From: Terrimonas sp964445775
GTDB taxonomy: Bacteria > Bacteroidota > Bacteroidia > Chitinophagales > Chitinophagaceae
DNA: 64,000 nt
Direction of reading: 5' to 3'
Assembly: GCA_964445775.1 (NCBI GenBank)
Contig: CAYUMH010000001.1
Location: 124,001-188,000 of the forward strand
Part shown: positions 32,779-41,837 of the stretch, piece after piece
How positions within the stretch are numbered: position 1 is the stretch's first letter
How the letters are laid out: each line of letters starts with the position of its first letter
The notes under the pieces: model-generated
Database searches by the model: none
Told to the model about the DNA's origin: nothing
What the model saw: only the letters and a program-made list of their open reading frames with translations
Position numbers and translations under genes: made by a program

Positions 32779-33555
32779 TTATGGTTCCTGTATTAAGAGT
32801 GATCTGAATTCGGTAGAGTCGCCGTTAAACACGTTAAAATCCACTTTGGCCGTAATACCGTTTACATTCCCGCTGTCGTTATGTTGCCAGAACTGCCAGC
32901 GCCTTCCAATCCTGGGTTGCTGTTTTTCGTAATAATGGGCCACCCATAAAGGGTAACTGTCAAAATCACTCCCCAGGTTTTGCCGGTAAAAATCGGCATT
33001 GGTATAAATAATGGGTTTTACCCCGTAATAATTTTCCACCGTGGCCAGCCATTTTTTTACCTCTTTCTGTAAAACGGCCTTGCTAACGCCATTGCGTTGC
33101 TCCACATCCAGTACAGGCGGCAGGTCGCCGGGCTGCAGGGAAACCTGTTTAATAAAATTCTCGGCCTGTAATTTCCCGTCCTTCGAGGCAATAAAAAAAT
33201 GATAAGCCCCCCTAGCAATATCGTTATCCCTGGTTTTTTTCCAGTTGCGTTTAAACTGCGGGTCTACATTACCCACACCTTCGGTGGCTTTAATAAAGGC
33301 AAAGCGCATCTCTATATTCCATACCTGCATTTTTTTTACTTCTTCCCAGGCAATCAGGTGCTGGTATCTCGATACATCAATGCCGTGTATATCATAACCA
33401 TCCGGGATACTGATGCCAAAGGCTTCATACCGGGTAAACTTTGCTTTGCGGTACTCGATCCATTTGTACACCATAGTGGCACCAAAAATGGCCAGTAATA
33501 AAAAAACAAAATACAGAAGCCAGCGGATCTTTTTCCTGGTACGTTTTGATGCCAT
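32779..33555 (-). CDS. Glycoside hydrolase family 25 lysozyme-like protein
   Basis: 258 residues. A basic N-terminus (MASKRTRKKIRW) and one membrane helix (about 12-30) form a signal anchor. GH25 motifs follow: IHGIDVSRYQHLIAWEEVK with the first active-site Asp, FAFIKATEGVGNVDPQF, GAYHFF, PPVLDVEQRNG with the catalytic Glu, PIIYTNADFY, PLWVAHYYEKQQP and WQFWQH. It cleaves the MurNAc-GlcNAc bond of peptidoglycan, here from the periplasmic face of the inner membrane. It is first gene of a two-gene unit with a small membrane protein. Confidence 0.93.
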   Translation of the reverse strand: MASKRTRKKIRWLLYFVFLLLAIFGATMVYKWIEYRKAKFTRYEAFGISIPDGYDIHGIDVSRYQHLIAWEEVKKMQVWNIEMRFAFIKATEGVGNVDPQFKRNWKKTRDNDIARGAYHFFIASKDGKLQAENFIKQVSLQPGDLPPVLDVEQRNGVSKAVLQKEVKKWLATVENYYGVKPIIYTNADFYRQNLGSDFDSYPLWVAHYYEKQQPRIGRRWQFWQHNDSGNVNGITAKVDFNVFNGDSTEFRSLLIQEP

Positions 33556-33881
33556 GTATTACATTACTTGAACAGGGTTGCTGTTTATCAGCAAATATAT
33601 TAAGCATTGCAGTATTTGCCGGTAATTATTCGTTCATGGCCCCGTTATAAAATATTGAAATACGGTTTTTTACCCACAAAAAATGCGTTTGGAACAGGAT
33701 TTGTATTTCCCTGGGTGTAAGTATGGTTTTTTTATGCAGGGTACCGCCGGTCCCTGACCGCACACCCGATCCCCTTCATCATCAAAACAATATTTACCGG
33801 CAGAAAACGCTGTATCTCCTTTTGTTTGCAGCAAAAGGAAAAACACCTGCTGTAATGGCTTAACCTTTAGAAAAACAAGCT
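33556..33881. other. Intergenic region with two hairpins upstream of the transposase relative
   Basis: No gene in 326 bp. A bulged hairpin CAGGG-(T)-ACC-GCC-GGT-CCCTG spans 33737-33756. A second hairpin TCCTTTTG / CAAAAGGA (loop TTTGCAG) spans 33817-33839, 43 bp before the ORF. Imperfect hairpins on the 5' side are the kind of site that IS200/RAYT proteins recognise. Here the link is inferred. Confidence 0.5.
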
Positions 33882-34511
33882 ATGAACAATGATTATTATA
33901 CTACACATTACGAAGAGGAAGAACTGGTCCTGATCAGTTTATGTACCGTGGATTGTATTGATGTCTTCATCCGCCCGGTTTACAAACAAATCATCGTACA
34001 CTCCTTAAATTACTTTATTCACCATAAAGGATTAATGGTTTTTGGCTGGTACCTCTCTACCAATGCGCTTTACATGTTGGTTAAAAGCCGCGAAGATTAT
34101 AAACTCAACGAGGTAATACAGCAATACCGAAGTTTTACAACCGATAAAATTATGGAGGCCCTGGACACTGAGCCCATTTTGCGTAAAAGCTGGATGACGG
34201 ATAAAATTGAAAAATCAAAAGGGCTGTTTTCTTCCGAGAAAAAAATATTGTTATGGCAGGAAGATATGACCGCCATCTCCGTTGATGGCAGCAATATATC
34301 CGAAGTTGCCGAATGCCTGCACTCCATTCATCAAACGGCTGTGCGTGACCGCGTGGTCAACATTGCATCGGATTATATATACAGCTCAGCAGGCGATTAT
34401 GCAGGACACCCGGGCCTGGTAGAGGTTTACAAAAAACCACTCATTGTACAACAGGTTGCCATGCTGGAAAATATGAACGGCCATTACGCCGTAAAATATG
34501 TAAAGGGGTAA
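33882..34511 (+). CDS. Degenerate Y1/REP-associated tyrosine transposase (RAYT)-like protein, catalytic residues lost
   Basis: 209 residues. The layout follows IS200/RAYT proteins: VFIRPVYKQIIVHSLNYFIHHKGLMVFGWYLSTNALYMLV (27-66) aligns with the strand-helix-strand that normally ends W-x-IM-x-NHxHLL. QQYRSFTTDKIMEAL matches the KRFTSKKI helix, LLWQED the usual WQ block, HSIHQTAVRDRVV (147-159) the usual YIHxNPVxAGxV, and YIYSSAGDYAGHPGLVEV (166-182) is near-consensus. The HUH histidines are replaced (STNALYM) and the helix Tyr is Ser148. It should therefore be unable to cut DNA, though it may still bind. Hairpins flank it on both sides. The intact, unbroken frame suggests selection or recent decay. 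Confidence 0.72.
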   Translation: MNNDYYTTHYEEEELVLISLCTVDCIDVFIRPVYKQIIVHSLNYFIHHKGLMVFGWYLSTNALYMLVKSREDYKLNEVIQQYRSFTTDKIMEALDTEPILRKSWMTDKIEKSKGLFSSEKKILLWQEDMTAISVDGSNISEVAECLHSIHQTAVRDRVVNIASDYIYSSAGDYAGHPGLVEVYKKPLIVQQVAMLENMNGHYAVKYVKG

Positions 34512-34523
34512 TATCCCCTTTAC
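34500..34523. terminator. Hairpin over the stop of the transposase relative
   Basis: GTAAAGGGG / CCCCTTTAC, a perfect 9-bp stem with the 6-nt loop TAATAT, overlaps the TAA stop at 34509-34511. It sits between convergent genes. T-runs are short, so termination is probable but not certain. Confidence 0.6.
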
Positions 34524-34533
34524 TTTACCCGGT

Positions 34534-36948
34534 TTATAATAATTGTGTTAACGTGTAGGTCTTCCCGGCAACCGTCTGTAAATTAAATTCCCTGTTTTTA
34601 TATTTCACTTTTATACTACCGCCTTTATTGGATAATATGGTAGCGCCCTGTAGTTCCCCATTCTTCCATTGCAGGCTTAATTCGTATCCGCCCCGGGCGC
34701 ACAAACCTTTTACTTTACCTTCCTGCCAGCTGGAGGGTAAGGCCGGTAACAACTCAATAAAACTTTCATGACTTTGTACCAGCATTTCCGCTATGCCTGC
34801 GGTAGCGCCAAAATTGCCATCAATCTGGAACGGCGGGTGGGCACAGAATAAATTGGTATAAGTACCACCACCGGCCATGGTGCCTGTACTATTGGCAAAC
34901 ACCGGGCTTAACAGGTTATTTAAAAGTTTCAGCGCCCGGTCACCATCATGCAGGCGTGCCCAAAAGCTTATCTTCATGGCCAATGACCAGCCGGTACTGC
35001 CATCACCTCTTTTCTCCAGGGTTTTGCGGGCGGCGGCAGCCAGTTCGGGAGTATTAAAATACGATATCTGGTTACCGGGGTATAAAGCAAATAAATGGGA
35101 AATATGACGGTGTTCCGGCTCGCGTTCAACAAACTCTTTGGCCCATTCCATAATACGCCCGTCCGAGCCAATGGCAGGTGTTGCTAACTGTGGTAATGTT
35201 TCCTGTATCGCCTTAATGGTATCGTTCTGTATACCCAGGTCGGCAGCAGCCTGCAGGGTATTGCTGAATAAATTAAACAATAACTGGTTATCATGTGCCG
35301 GCCCCATGCTAATGGTGCCCGTGCTTCCGTCCGGCGCAACAAAACTGTTTTCAGGCGATGAGGCGGGACCCGATACCAGCTTACCGGTTTCCGGATCTTT
35401 TACCAGCCAGTCCACATAAAAAACAGCCGCCTGTTGTAATACCGGGAAAATGCGGCGTAAATAATTTTTATCACGGGTAAAATCATAATGGTCCCATAAA
35501 TGCTGGCTCATCCAGGCGCCGGCAGCCACATGTAATCCCCAGCTGGGGTGTTCACCCGGCGATGTATAACCCCATATATTGGTAATAGGGTGCATTACCC
35601 AACCCCTTGCCTTGTAATGAATGGACGCAGTCTTGCTGCCCGGCGCTACCAGCGATTCAATCAGGTCAGCTAACTGCAAATGGGTTTCCGATAAATTAGC
35701 TGTTTCTGCCGGCCAGTAATTCATCTGTACATTCACATTTGTATGGTAATCGCTGTTCCAGGGTGTTTGAATTTTATTGGCCCATATACCCTGCAGGTTG
35801 GCCGGTAAACTACCTTTTCGCGAGGAGGATAATAACAGGTAACGGCCGTACTGGAAATACAAAGCATACAGGTATTGCCCGTTGCGGTCTTGCTTATTAT
35901 TTGCCAGTAAAACATCGGTAGGTAATTTGTTATCAGCTTTATTACCGAGCTCCAATACTACTTTATTCATATGACCACTGAAATCGGACATATGTTTTTG
36001 TAACAGGGTGTTGTACTTTGTTTTCACCGCTTTGTTTACATACTGCGTTAACTCCTGTTTAAAATGCGGGTTGGTATAATCGGGGTACTGTAAACGGTAA
36101 CTGGTAGCAGCGCCAATAACCAGGGTTACACTATTGGCCTTCTCTATTACTAAACTATTATTATCTGTTCTTATTTTACCACCTTCCAACACCGGTACAA
36201 TATCCACTTCATATGCCAGCCCCTCACCACCTTTGCCATCATTCAAACGGCCCTGCATGGTCAGCTTATTTTGTGCTGCCGTTGTGTTATAACGCTCCGG
36301 GCGGTTCACTGATAGGGTAAAAGAAATACTACCGGCTTTCGAGGCGGTCAGTCTTACTACCATTACCCGGTCTGGGTTACTTACAAAAATCTCACGTTTA
36401 AACTGTACACCATTTTGCTGGTACTGTACCTGTGCCACTCCATTCATAATATCCAGCTGGCGGCGGTAATTGGTAAAAGCAGCATGGGTATTAAAATCCA
36501 GCCATACATCGCCTAAAGTCTGGTAACAACCATAAGGTACATTACTGCCATTGCCAAAGCCGGTGCCCTTGCCTTTGGCTACCTGGGTTTTATTGGTCAG
36601 TTCCGTAGCTTCTTTATACTTGCCGGCAAAAAGCAGGTTGCGTATCTCCTGTAAGGATGCATAGGCATCGGGGTTATCATTATCTGCCATACTGCCGCTC
36701 CACAGGCTTTTTTCATTCAGTTGCAGTCTTTCTTTATTTACATCGCCAAATACCATGGCGCCCATAAAACCATTACCAACGGGTAGGGCTTTCAGCCACT
36801 CGGCATCATTCTGCCAGCCATTCTCCAGGTCCTTCGCCGTAGCGTTGGCAGGCTTATCATACCATAGGTATAAACTTTTCGTTTGGGCAAAAACAAATGT
36901 AGCAAACAACACCTGTAACAATAACAGCGAAGCAACACGTAATAACAT
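34534..36948 (-). CDS. GH95 family alpha-L-fucosidase-like glycoside hydrolase
   Basis: 804 residues with a signal peptide (MLLRVASLLLLQVLFATFVFAQ). The N-terminal domain begins LWYDKPANA and contains ALPVGNGFMGAMVFGDV and LNEKSLWSG. The (alpha/alpha)6 barrel shows QGIWANKIQTPWNSDYHTNVNVQMNYWPAE, VSGPASSPENSF (the general-acid Glu region), HRHISHLFALYPGNQIS and FQIDGNFGATAGIAEML. These are GH95 landmarks. Enzymes of the family release fucose or L-galactose from plant and host glycans. It is exported. It diverges from a LacI regulator 409 bp away, which may control it. Confidence 0.92.
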   Translation of the reverse strand: MLLRVASLLLLQVLFATFVFAQTKSLYLWYDKPANATAKDLENGWQNDAEWLKALPVGNGFMGAMVFGDVNKERLQLNEKSLWSGSMADNDNPDAYASLQEIRNLLFAGKYKEATELTNKTQVAKGKGTGFGNGSNVPYGCYQTLGDVWLDFNTHAAFTNYRRQLDIMNGVAQVQYQQNGVQFKREIFVSNPDRVMVVRLTASKAGSISFTLSVNRPERYNTTAAQNKLTMQGRLNDGKGGEGLAYEVDIVPVLEGGKIRTDNNSLVIEKANSVTLVIGAATSYRLQYPDYTNPHFKQELTQYVNKAVKTKYNTLLQKHMSDFSGHMNKVVLELGNKADNKLPTDVLLANNKQDRNGQYLYALYFQYGRYLLLSSSRKGSLPANLQGIWANKIQTPWNSDYHTNVNVQMNYWPAETANLSETHLQLADLIESLVAPGSKTASIHYKARGWVMHPITNIWGYTSPGEHPSWGLHVAAGAWMSQHLWDHYDFTRDKNYLRRIFPVLQQAAVFYVDWLVKDPETGKLVSGPASSPENSFVAPDGSTGTISMGPAHDNQLLFNLFSNTLQAAADLGIQNDTIKAIQETLPQLATPAIGSDGRIMEWAKEFVEREPEHRHISHLFALYPGNQISYFNTPELAAAARKTLEKRGDGSTGWSLAMKISFWARLHDGDRALKLLNNLLSPVFANSTGTMAGGGTYTNLFCAHPPFQIDGNFGATAGIAEMLVQSHESFIELLPALPSSWQEGKVKGLCARGGYELSLQWKNGELQGATILSNKGGSIKVKYKNREFNLQTVAGKTYTLTQLL

Positions 36949-37025
36949 AATTAAACTTTAAATCAAATGCAAAATAACAAGGAGAAAATCGCCGCTGAAA
37001 ATACGAAATAAACTATTGTTAACGA

Positions 37026-37150
37026 GGGGCTGTCAGCTGTATATCGTTGCTCAGCTTTCGTTCCGGCTGCTGCGGGGGTACCGTGCTTCGCTTTGCTGCG
37101 CACCGGCTCCCGCTGGTCGCCGCCCTCCGCATCCGGCAGCCTTTCAGCAA
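37026..37150 (+). repeat. Copy 2 of the dispersed MITE-like element
   Basis: It begins GGGGCTGTCAGCT and ends GGCAGCCTTTCAGCAA, as in the copies at 15132-15236 (inverted) and 59832-59942. The inside is GC-rich, with GTGC...GCAC pairing. It lies in the GH95/lacI divergent spacer (36949-37357). The rest of that spacer is AT-rich and has no gene. Confidence 0.65.
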
Positions 37151-37327
37151 TAGAATAATTTTTAAGCTATACGCTAAAAACTTCTGCTATCCGGTATTCT
37201 AAATGAATTTTTAAACAGTGTTTGTAAAACAAGGTTATTTATTGTAACAATGGTGTGCTTCGCCAACGGCATAACAATTATAAGTTTTTATTAAGCATAA
37301 TACGCAGCAAATACGCTATTTTTATAG

Positions 37328-37339
37328 CCTTTATAAAGG
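37328..37339. promoter_or_regulatory. Palindrome just upstream of the LacI-family gene
   Basis: CCTTTATAAAGG, a perfect 12-bp palindrome, lies 18 bp before the ATG. It is a candidate (auto)regulatory operator. It lacks the central CG common in LacI operators. Confidence 0.35.
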
Positions 37340-37357
37340 AAACATGTTGTTTGCATT

Positions 37358-38395
37358 ATGCGTTTTGAAGCAGTTACCATAAAAGATATTGCCAAAGCCC
37401 TGGGTCTTTCTACCTCTACGGTATCACGGGCCTTACGCGATAGCTATGAAATCAGCCCCGAAACCAAAAAACTGGTACTGCAATATGCCGAAAACATTAA
37501 CTATCATCCCAACCCCATTGCATTAAGTTTAAAAGAACGCCGCAGCCGCTCTATTGGCGTAATTGTGGCCGAAATTGCCAACAGCTTTTTTTCACAGACC
37601 ATTGATGGCATTGAATCGGTGGCCAACAATAACGGTTATAACGTTATTATATCACAAAGCCGCGAATCCAACGATAAAGAACTGGTAAACCTCAACTACC
37701 TTACTTCCCGTTCTATCGATGGGCTGATTGTATCGGTATCGGCCGAAACCAGGGACTTCAGCAGTTTTAAAGAACTATTTGACCGGGGTATGCCCATTGT
37801 TTTTTTCGACCGGATTGTTAATGATATTGATACCCATAAAGTAATTGTAGATAATTATAAAGGCGCTTACGATGCGGTAACCCACCTTATCGGTAATGGT
37901 TATACCAGCATTGCGGCGGTAAGTGGCAGCGAACTGCTGTCCATCAGTAAAGACCGGCTGGAAGGTTATAAAGCCGCCTTAAGGGAAAACGGCCTTCCGG
38001 TAAGTGACGATATGATCAAATTTTGTCCCAACGGCGGCCGTGTACTGGAAGAAGTAGGGCAGGCGGTAACCGAATTGCTGGCCTTACCCACAAAACCCGA
38101 TGCCATACTTTCTTTGTCCGATAAACTGACCACGGGCTGTTTACGTATTTTAAAATCGCAACAGATCAGTGTGCCCGCACAAATGGGGCTGATCGGTTTT
38201 TCCAACTCCGACTTAACCGAGCTCATAGAACCTCCCTTATCCATCATTAAACAACCGGCCCTGGAAATGGGTGAAATTGCTACCAACCAGCTATTACAAT
38301 TGATTGAAAGCAAGAGGCCCGTTACCGAATTTGAGACCACGGTACTCGAACCTCAGCTCATTATTCGCCAATCCAGCGCTAAAAAGCATATTTAA
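37358..38395 (+). CDS. LacI family transcriptional regulator
   Basis: 345 residues. The N-terminal HTH is VTIKDIAKALGLSTSTVSRALRDSYEISPETKKLV (6-40), then a hinge helix (NYHPNPIALSLK). The periplasmic-binding-protein-like effector domain (about 62-340) carries SIGVIVAEIANSFFSQTIDGIE, VFFDRI, GLIGFSNSDLTELIEPPLSII and EMGEIATNQLL. It binds operator DNA as a dimer and probably responds to a sugar. It is divergent from the GH95 fucosidase, so a fucose-related ligand is a reasonable guess. Start ATG 37358 gives the family N-terminus. Confidence 0.95.
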   Translation: MRFEAVTIKDIAKALGLSTSTVSRALRDSYEISPETKKLVLQYAENINYHPNPIALSLKERRSRSIGVIVAEIANSFFSQTIDGIESVANNNGYNVIISQSRESNDKELVNLNYLTSRSIDGLIVSVSAETRDFSSFKELFDRGMPIVFFDRIVNDIDTHKVIVDNYKGAYDAVTHLIGNGYTSIAAVSGSELLSISKDRLEGYKAALRENGLPVSDDMIKFCPNGGRVLEEVGQAVTELLALPTKPDAILSLSDKLTTGCLRILKSQQISVPAQMGLIGFSNSDLTELIEPPLSIIKQPALEMGEIATNQLLQLIESKRPVTEFETTVLEPQLIIRQSSAKKHI

Positions 38396-38556
38396 TACTA
38401 CAAATTGTATAACAGTTTGTCCTTATTTTGAAAGCCTTATACCGCTTAGAACAATAACTTTGCCATCCGCTTACTGGTTGTTTACAACAAAAAGGGGCGG
38501 AAAAGGTTATAGATTACCTGTTTACTATTATCTGATCAACCATGTTTACAGTCATC

Positions 38557-40539
38557 ATGAAAAAACTATTTTCGTTATTACTCATTGCATTTTTACCCTT
38601 TGCAACCCTGCTGGCACAGGATGCTCCTGCACAGCAAAGCCCGGTACAGTGGAACATTAAATCAGTTAAAAAAACCGATAAAAGCTACGACCTGGTGGTT
38701 GATCTCACTATAAAAGATGGCTGGCATGTGTATGCCACAGAACTGGTGGAAGACGGCGTAGCGGCCATTGCCCTGAAATGGGATAACGAAAATATTACCA
38801 AAGAAGGCGAAACAAAGGGTGCCCAGGCGGGTAAAACCCTGCAGGATCCTATTTTTAATAAACAGGTAAATGCTTATACCGGTACGGTACAGGTAACCCA
38901 GACCATCAATATTGCCACTAAAATTCCTGCTGAAGTAAAAATTACTTTAACTGGTTTTGCCGCCAGTGCGCCCGACCAGTTTTTACCCATTGAAGAAACC
39001 AAAACGGTAGCGCTTGAAGGTGGGGTGGATATTTCCAAAAACGAAGAAAATATTATTAAACGTACCGCCATTGACCTGAATAATCCCGTAATACCCGTAG
39101 GTGATAAATCATTTGACCAGGAAAGCCTGTTCACCATCTTTTTATTAGGTTTTGTGGGTGGCCTGATCGCTTTATTAACGCCCTGCGTATTCCCCATGAT
39201 ACCGGTAACCGTATCCTTCTTTACCAACCGCTCCAAAACCAGGGGTCAGGCTATCCGTAATGGGGTGTTATACGGCCTGTTTATCTTATTAATTTATGCA
39301 CTGGCCAGCGGTCCCTTCCACTTACTGGATAATGTGCAACCCGAAATATTCAACAATATTGCCACCAATGCCTGGATGAATATCTTCTTCTTTGTGGTGT
39401 TCATCATCTTTGCTATTTCTTTCTTTGGATACTTTGAACTCACCCTGCCGGCCAGTATAGCCGGCAAGGCCGACTCAAAAAGCAGTACCGGCAGTATCAG
39501 CGGTATATTTTTTATGGCATTAACCCTGGTAATTGTATCTTTCTCCTGTACCGGGGTAATTTTAGGCTCATTGCTGGTGGGTAAAGCTTCCGGCGGTGCC
39601 TGGGCATTAACAGCGGGTATGAGCGGTTTTGGTGTGGCGCTGGGCCTGCCCTTTGCACTCTTTGCCATGTTCCCCAACTGGTTAAAATCATTACCCAAGA
39701 GTGGCGGCTGGCTGGATACGGTTAAAAAAATACTGGCTTTTGTGGAAGTAGCGCTGGCCTTTAAATTTTTATCCAATGCCGACCTGGTAGAACACTGGGG
39801 TATTTTAAAACGTGAAGTATTTATCGGTATCTGGATATTAACTGCATTAGGTCTGGGTGCTTATCTATTTGGCTGGTTAAAACTGCCGCATGATCATTCC
39901 GGTGCAAAAATATCGCCCGTACGCAAGGTATTGGGTGTGCTGGCCTTTGCCTTTGCCATTTACCTGGTGCCCGGTGTTACACAAAGTAAATATGCCAACT
40001 TAAAACTATTGAGCGGCTTTCCGCCGCCATTAAGCTATAGCGTCTATGGTAAAAACAATGTGCATGGCAAGGGAATTGAACCTAAAATAGTAAACAGTTA
40101 TTATAAAGCGCTGCAGTTATCAAAAGAGCAGAACAAACCCATCCTGATTGACTTTACCGGCTGGGCCTGTGTAAACTGCCGTAAAATGGAGGAGCAGGTA
40201 TGGCCTGACCCGGCTATTTCCGAGATCATTAACGACAAGTATATTCTTGTATCTCTTTATGTGGATGACAGGAAAAAACTTCCGGTTGATGAAAGGTTTA
40301 TTTATAAATATGCTAACGGGGATGAAAAGGATATTAATACTGTAGGGGATAAATGGTCCACTTTCCAGGCCGAAAACTTTAACCAGGTAACCCAACCTTT
40401 ATATGTGGCGCTGGATGGTAACGAGAAGTTACTTACTTATCCTGTAGGGTATACCCCGGATATTAATAAATATAAGGAATGGCTGGAAGCAGGTATAGAA
40501 GCTTATAATAAAACAAAAAGCGAAACGGCCGCTAAATAA
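38557..40539 (+). CDS. dsbD: DsbD-family protein-disulfide reductase
   Basis: 660 residues from ATG 38557 (MKKLFSLLLIAFLPFATLLAQ, signal peptide); an ATG 15 nt upstream is also in frame. The N-terminal periplasmic domain (about 25-170) is of DsbD-alpha type. Eight hydrophobic helices follow (190-480), with the redox cysteines in LLTPCVFPMIPVTVSFF and SFSCTGVILG. A C-terminal thioredoxin domain has FTGWACVNCRKMEEQVW. It carries electrons from cytoplasmic thioredoxin to periplasmic partners for disulfide isomerisation or cytochrome c maturation. A single gene with its own terminator. Confidence 0.93.
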   Translation: MKKLFSLLLIAFLPFATLLAQDAPAQQSPVQWNIKSVKKTDKSYDLVVDLTIKDGWHVYATELVEDGVAAIALKWDNENITKEGETKGAQAGKTLQDPIFNKQVNAYTGTVQVTQTINIATKIPAEVKITLTGFAASAPDQFLPIEETKTVALEGGVDISKNEENIIKRTAIDLNNPVIPVGDKSFDQESLFTIFLLGFVGGLIALLTPCVFPMIPVTVSFFTNRSKTRGQAIRNGVLYGLFILLIYALASGPFHLLDNVQPEIFNNIATNAWMNIFFFVVFIIFAISFFGYFELTLPASIAGKADSKSSTGSISGIFFMALTLVIVSFSCTGVILGSLLVGKASGGAWALTAGMSGFGVALGLPFALFAMFPNWLKSLPKSGGWLDTVKKILAFVEVALAFKFLSNADLVEHWGILKREVFIGIWILTALGLGAYLFGWLKLPHDHSGAKISPVRKVLGVLAFAFAIYLVPGVTQSKYANLKLLSGFPPPLSYSVYGKNNVHGKGIEPKIVNSYYKALQLSKEQNKPILIDFTGWACVNCRKMEEQVWPDPAISEIINDKYILVSLYVDDRKKLPVDERFIYKYANGDEKDINTVGDKWSTFQAENFNQVTQPLYVALDGNEKLLTYPVGYTPDINKYKEWLEAGIEAYNKTKSETAAK

Positions 40540-40566
40540 ATAATAGCAAGGCTTTTTATAACTATC

Positions 40567-40598
40567 AACACCTCTTTGAAACAAAGAGGTGTTTTTTA
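40567..40598 (+). terminator. Terminator of dsbD
   Basis: AACACCTCTTTG / CAAAGAGGTGTT, a perfect 12-bp stem with loop AAA, then a T-rich tail. Confidence 0.92.
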
Positions 40599-40666
40599 TT
40601 AAACGGTATTCAGGCTTTTGCTTTTTACCTGCTAAACATGCTTATTATTTAATATTTTAGCAGCCC

Positions 40667-41260
40667 ATGATAGCAAGTTTTAAAACATATTTACAGCAGA
40701 AAGCCGGCATTAGCGAGGATGATTTTAGCAAAGCGGAGCCAGCTTTATTAACCAAACAAATTGCCAAAGGCACTGTGCTGTTAAGGCAGGATGAAATATG
40801 TAGCGAAGTGTATTTTGTAAGTTCGGGTTTATTGCGTTCGTATACCGTGGATAATGCGGGCAAGGAACATGTAATACAATTTGCGCCGGAAAACTGGTGG
40901 CTGAGCGACCGCAACAGTTTTTTGTTTAACGAACCAGCCCTGTTTTTTATTGATGCTATTGAGGATACCGAAATAGTTGTACTTACCCATAGTTTTTTTG
41001 ATATAGCTGCGGGCATTGACGGCTTTAATGAGTTTAATACCCGTGCCCTGCACAACCAGGTAAGACAGCACCAGCAGCGTATTAGTTTGTTAATAGGCGC
41101 TACGGCCGAAGAACGGTATATTGATTTTATTGGACGTTATCCCAACCTGTTGTTACGGGTACCACAATGGATGATAGCTTCCTACCTGGGCATTACCCCC
41201 GAATCGCTGAGCCGGGTGCGCAAGGAACTGGCCCGCCGCAATTTTAAACCTAATAAGTAA
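40667..41260 (+). CDS. Crp/Fnr family transcriptional regulator, copy 1
   Basis: 197 residues. A cyclic-nucleotide-binding-like beta barrel fills about 1-120: KGTVLLRQDEICSEVYFVSSGLLRSYTVD and HVIQFAPENWWLSDRNSF. A winged HTH fills about 145-195: RVPQWMIASYLGITPESLSRVRKEL. The cNMP-contact residues of Crp are not obvious and there is no FNR-type cysteine cluster, so the effector is unknown. The FAPENWW segment is typical of the large Bacteroidota subfamily to which 55582-56157 also belongs. It precedes the NadR-like gene by 19 bp, so co-transcription is possible. Confidence 0.9.
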   Translation: MIASFKTYLQQKAGISEDDFSKAEPALLTKQIAKGTVLLRQDEICSEVYFVSSGLLRSYTVDNAGKEHVIQFAPENWWLSDRNSFLFNEPALFFIDAIEDTEIVVLTHSFFDIAAGIDGFNEFNTRALHNQVRQHQQRISLLIGATAEERYIDFIGRYPNLLLRVPQWMIASYLGITPESLSRVRKELARRNFKPNK

Positions 41261-41279
41261 AGCTGTTGTTGTATATACC

Positions 41280-41834
41280 ATGAATATGTTGAAGAAGATA
41301 GTGATACTGGGGCCCGAAAGCACGGGCAAAAGCACTTTATGTACGCAGCTGGCCGAACATTACGGTACACAATGGTGTCCAGAATATGCCCGCGAATACC
41401 TGCTGGCCAATGGAACCGATTATAGTTTTGATGACCTGCTGACCATTGCCAAAGGGCAACTGGCGCTGGAAGATAAACACACGCAAGAGGCTTTAAAAAC
41501 TATGGAGATAAAACCACAGCAGTCCTACCCCTTGTTTATTGATACCGATATGTATGTAATGAAAGTGTGGTGCGAGTTTGTATTTGAAAAATGTCACCGC
41601 TTTATTTTAGATGAAATTGTACAACGCAAATACGATCTCTATCTTTTATGTAATATCGATCTGCCCTGGGTAAAAGATGAGTTGCGCGAATATCCGGATT
41701 TGGAAAGCCGGGAAAAGCTCTACAATATTTACAAGGATATTATGGTGAACCAGCAAACGCCCTGGGTAACCATCAGCGGCGATTATAATACCCGTTTGCA
41801 AACCGCTATACAGGCGGTGGATGCTATACTATAA
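41280..41834 (+). CDS. NadR-like AAA ATPase / predicted nicotinamide riboside kinase
   Basis: 184 residues. P-loop VILGPESTGKSTL (about 8-20), then CPEYAREYL, LLTIAKGQLALED and LFIDTDMYVMKVWCEFVF, and LYLLCNIDLPWVKDELREYPD. This is the arrangement of the C-terminal kinase domain of NadR. Such stand-alone proteins are predicted to phosphorylate nicotinamide riboside to NMN for NAD salvage. The matching transporter gene, pnuC, is 17 kb away at 59009 rather than adjacent. It ends 3 bp from convergent mtgA. Confidence 0.85.
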   Translation: MNMLKKIVILGPESTGKSTLCTQLAEHYGTQWCPEYAREYLLANGTDYSFDDLLTIAKGQLALEDKHTQEALKTMEIKPQQSYPLFIDTDMYVMKVWCEFVFEKCHRFILDEIVQRKYDLYLLCNIDLPWVKDELREYPDLESREKLYNIYKDIMVNQQTPWVTISGDYNTRLQTAIQAVDAIL

Positions 41835-41837
41835 AAA

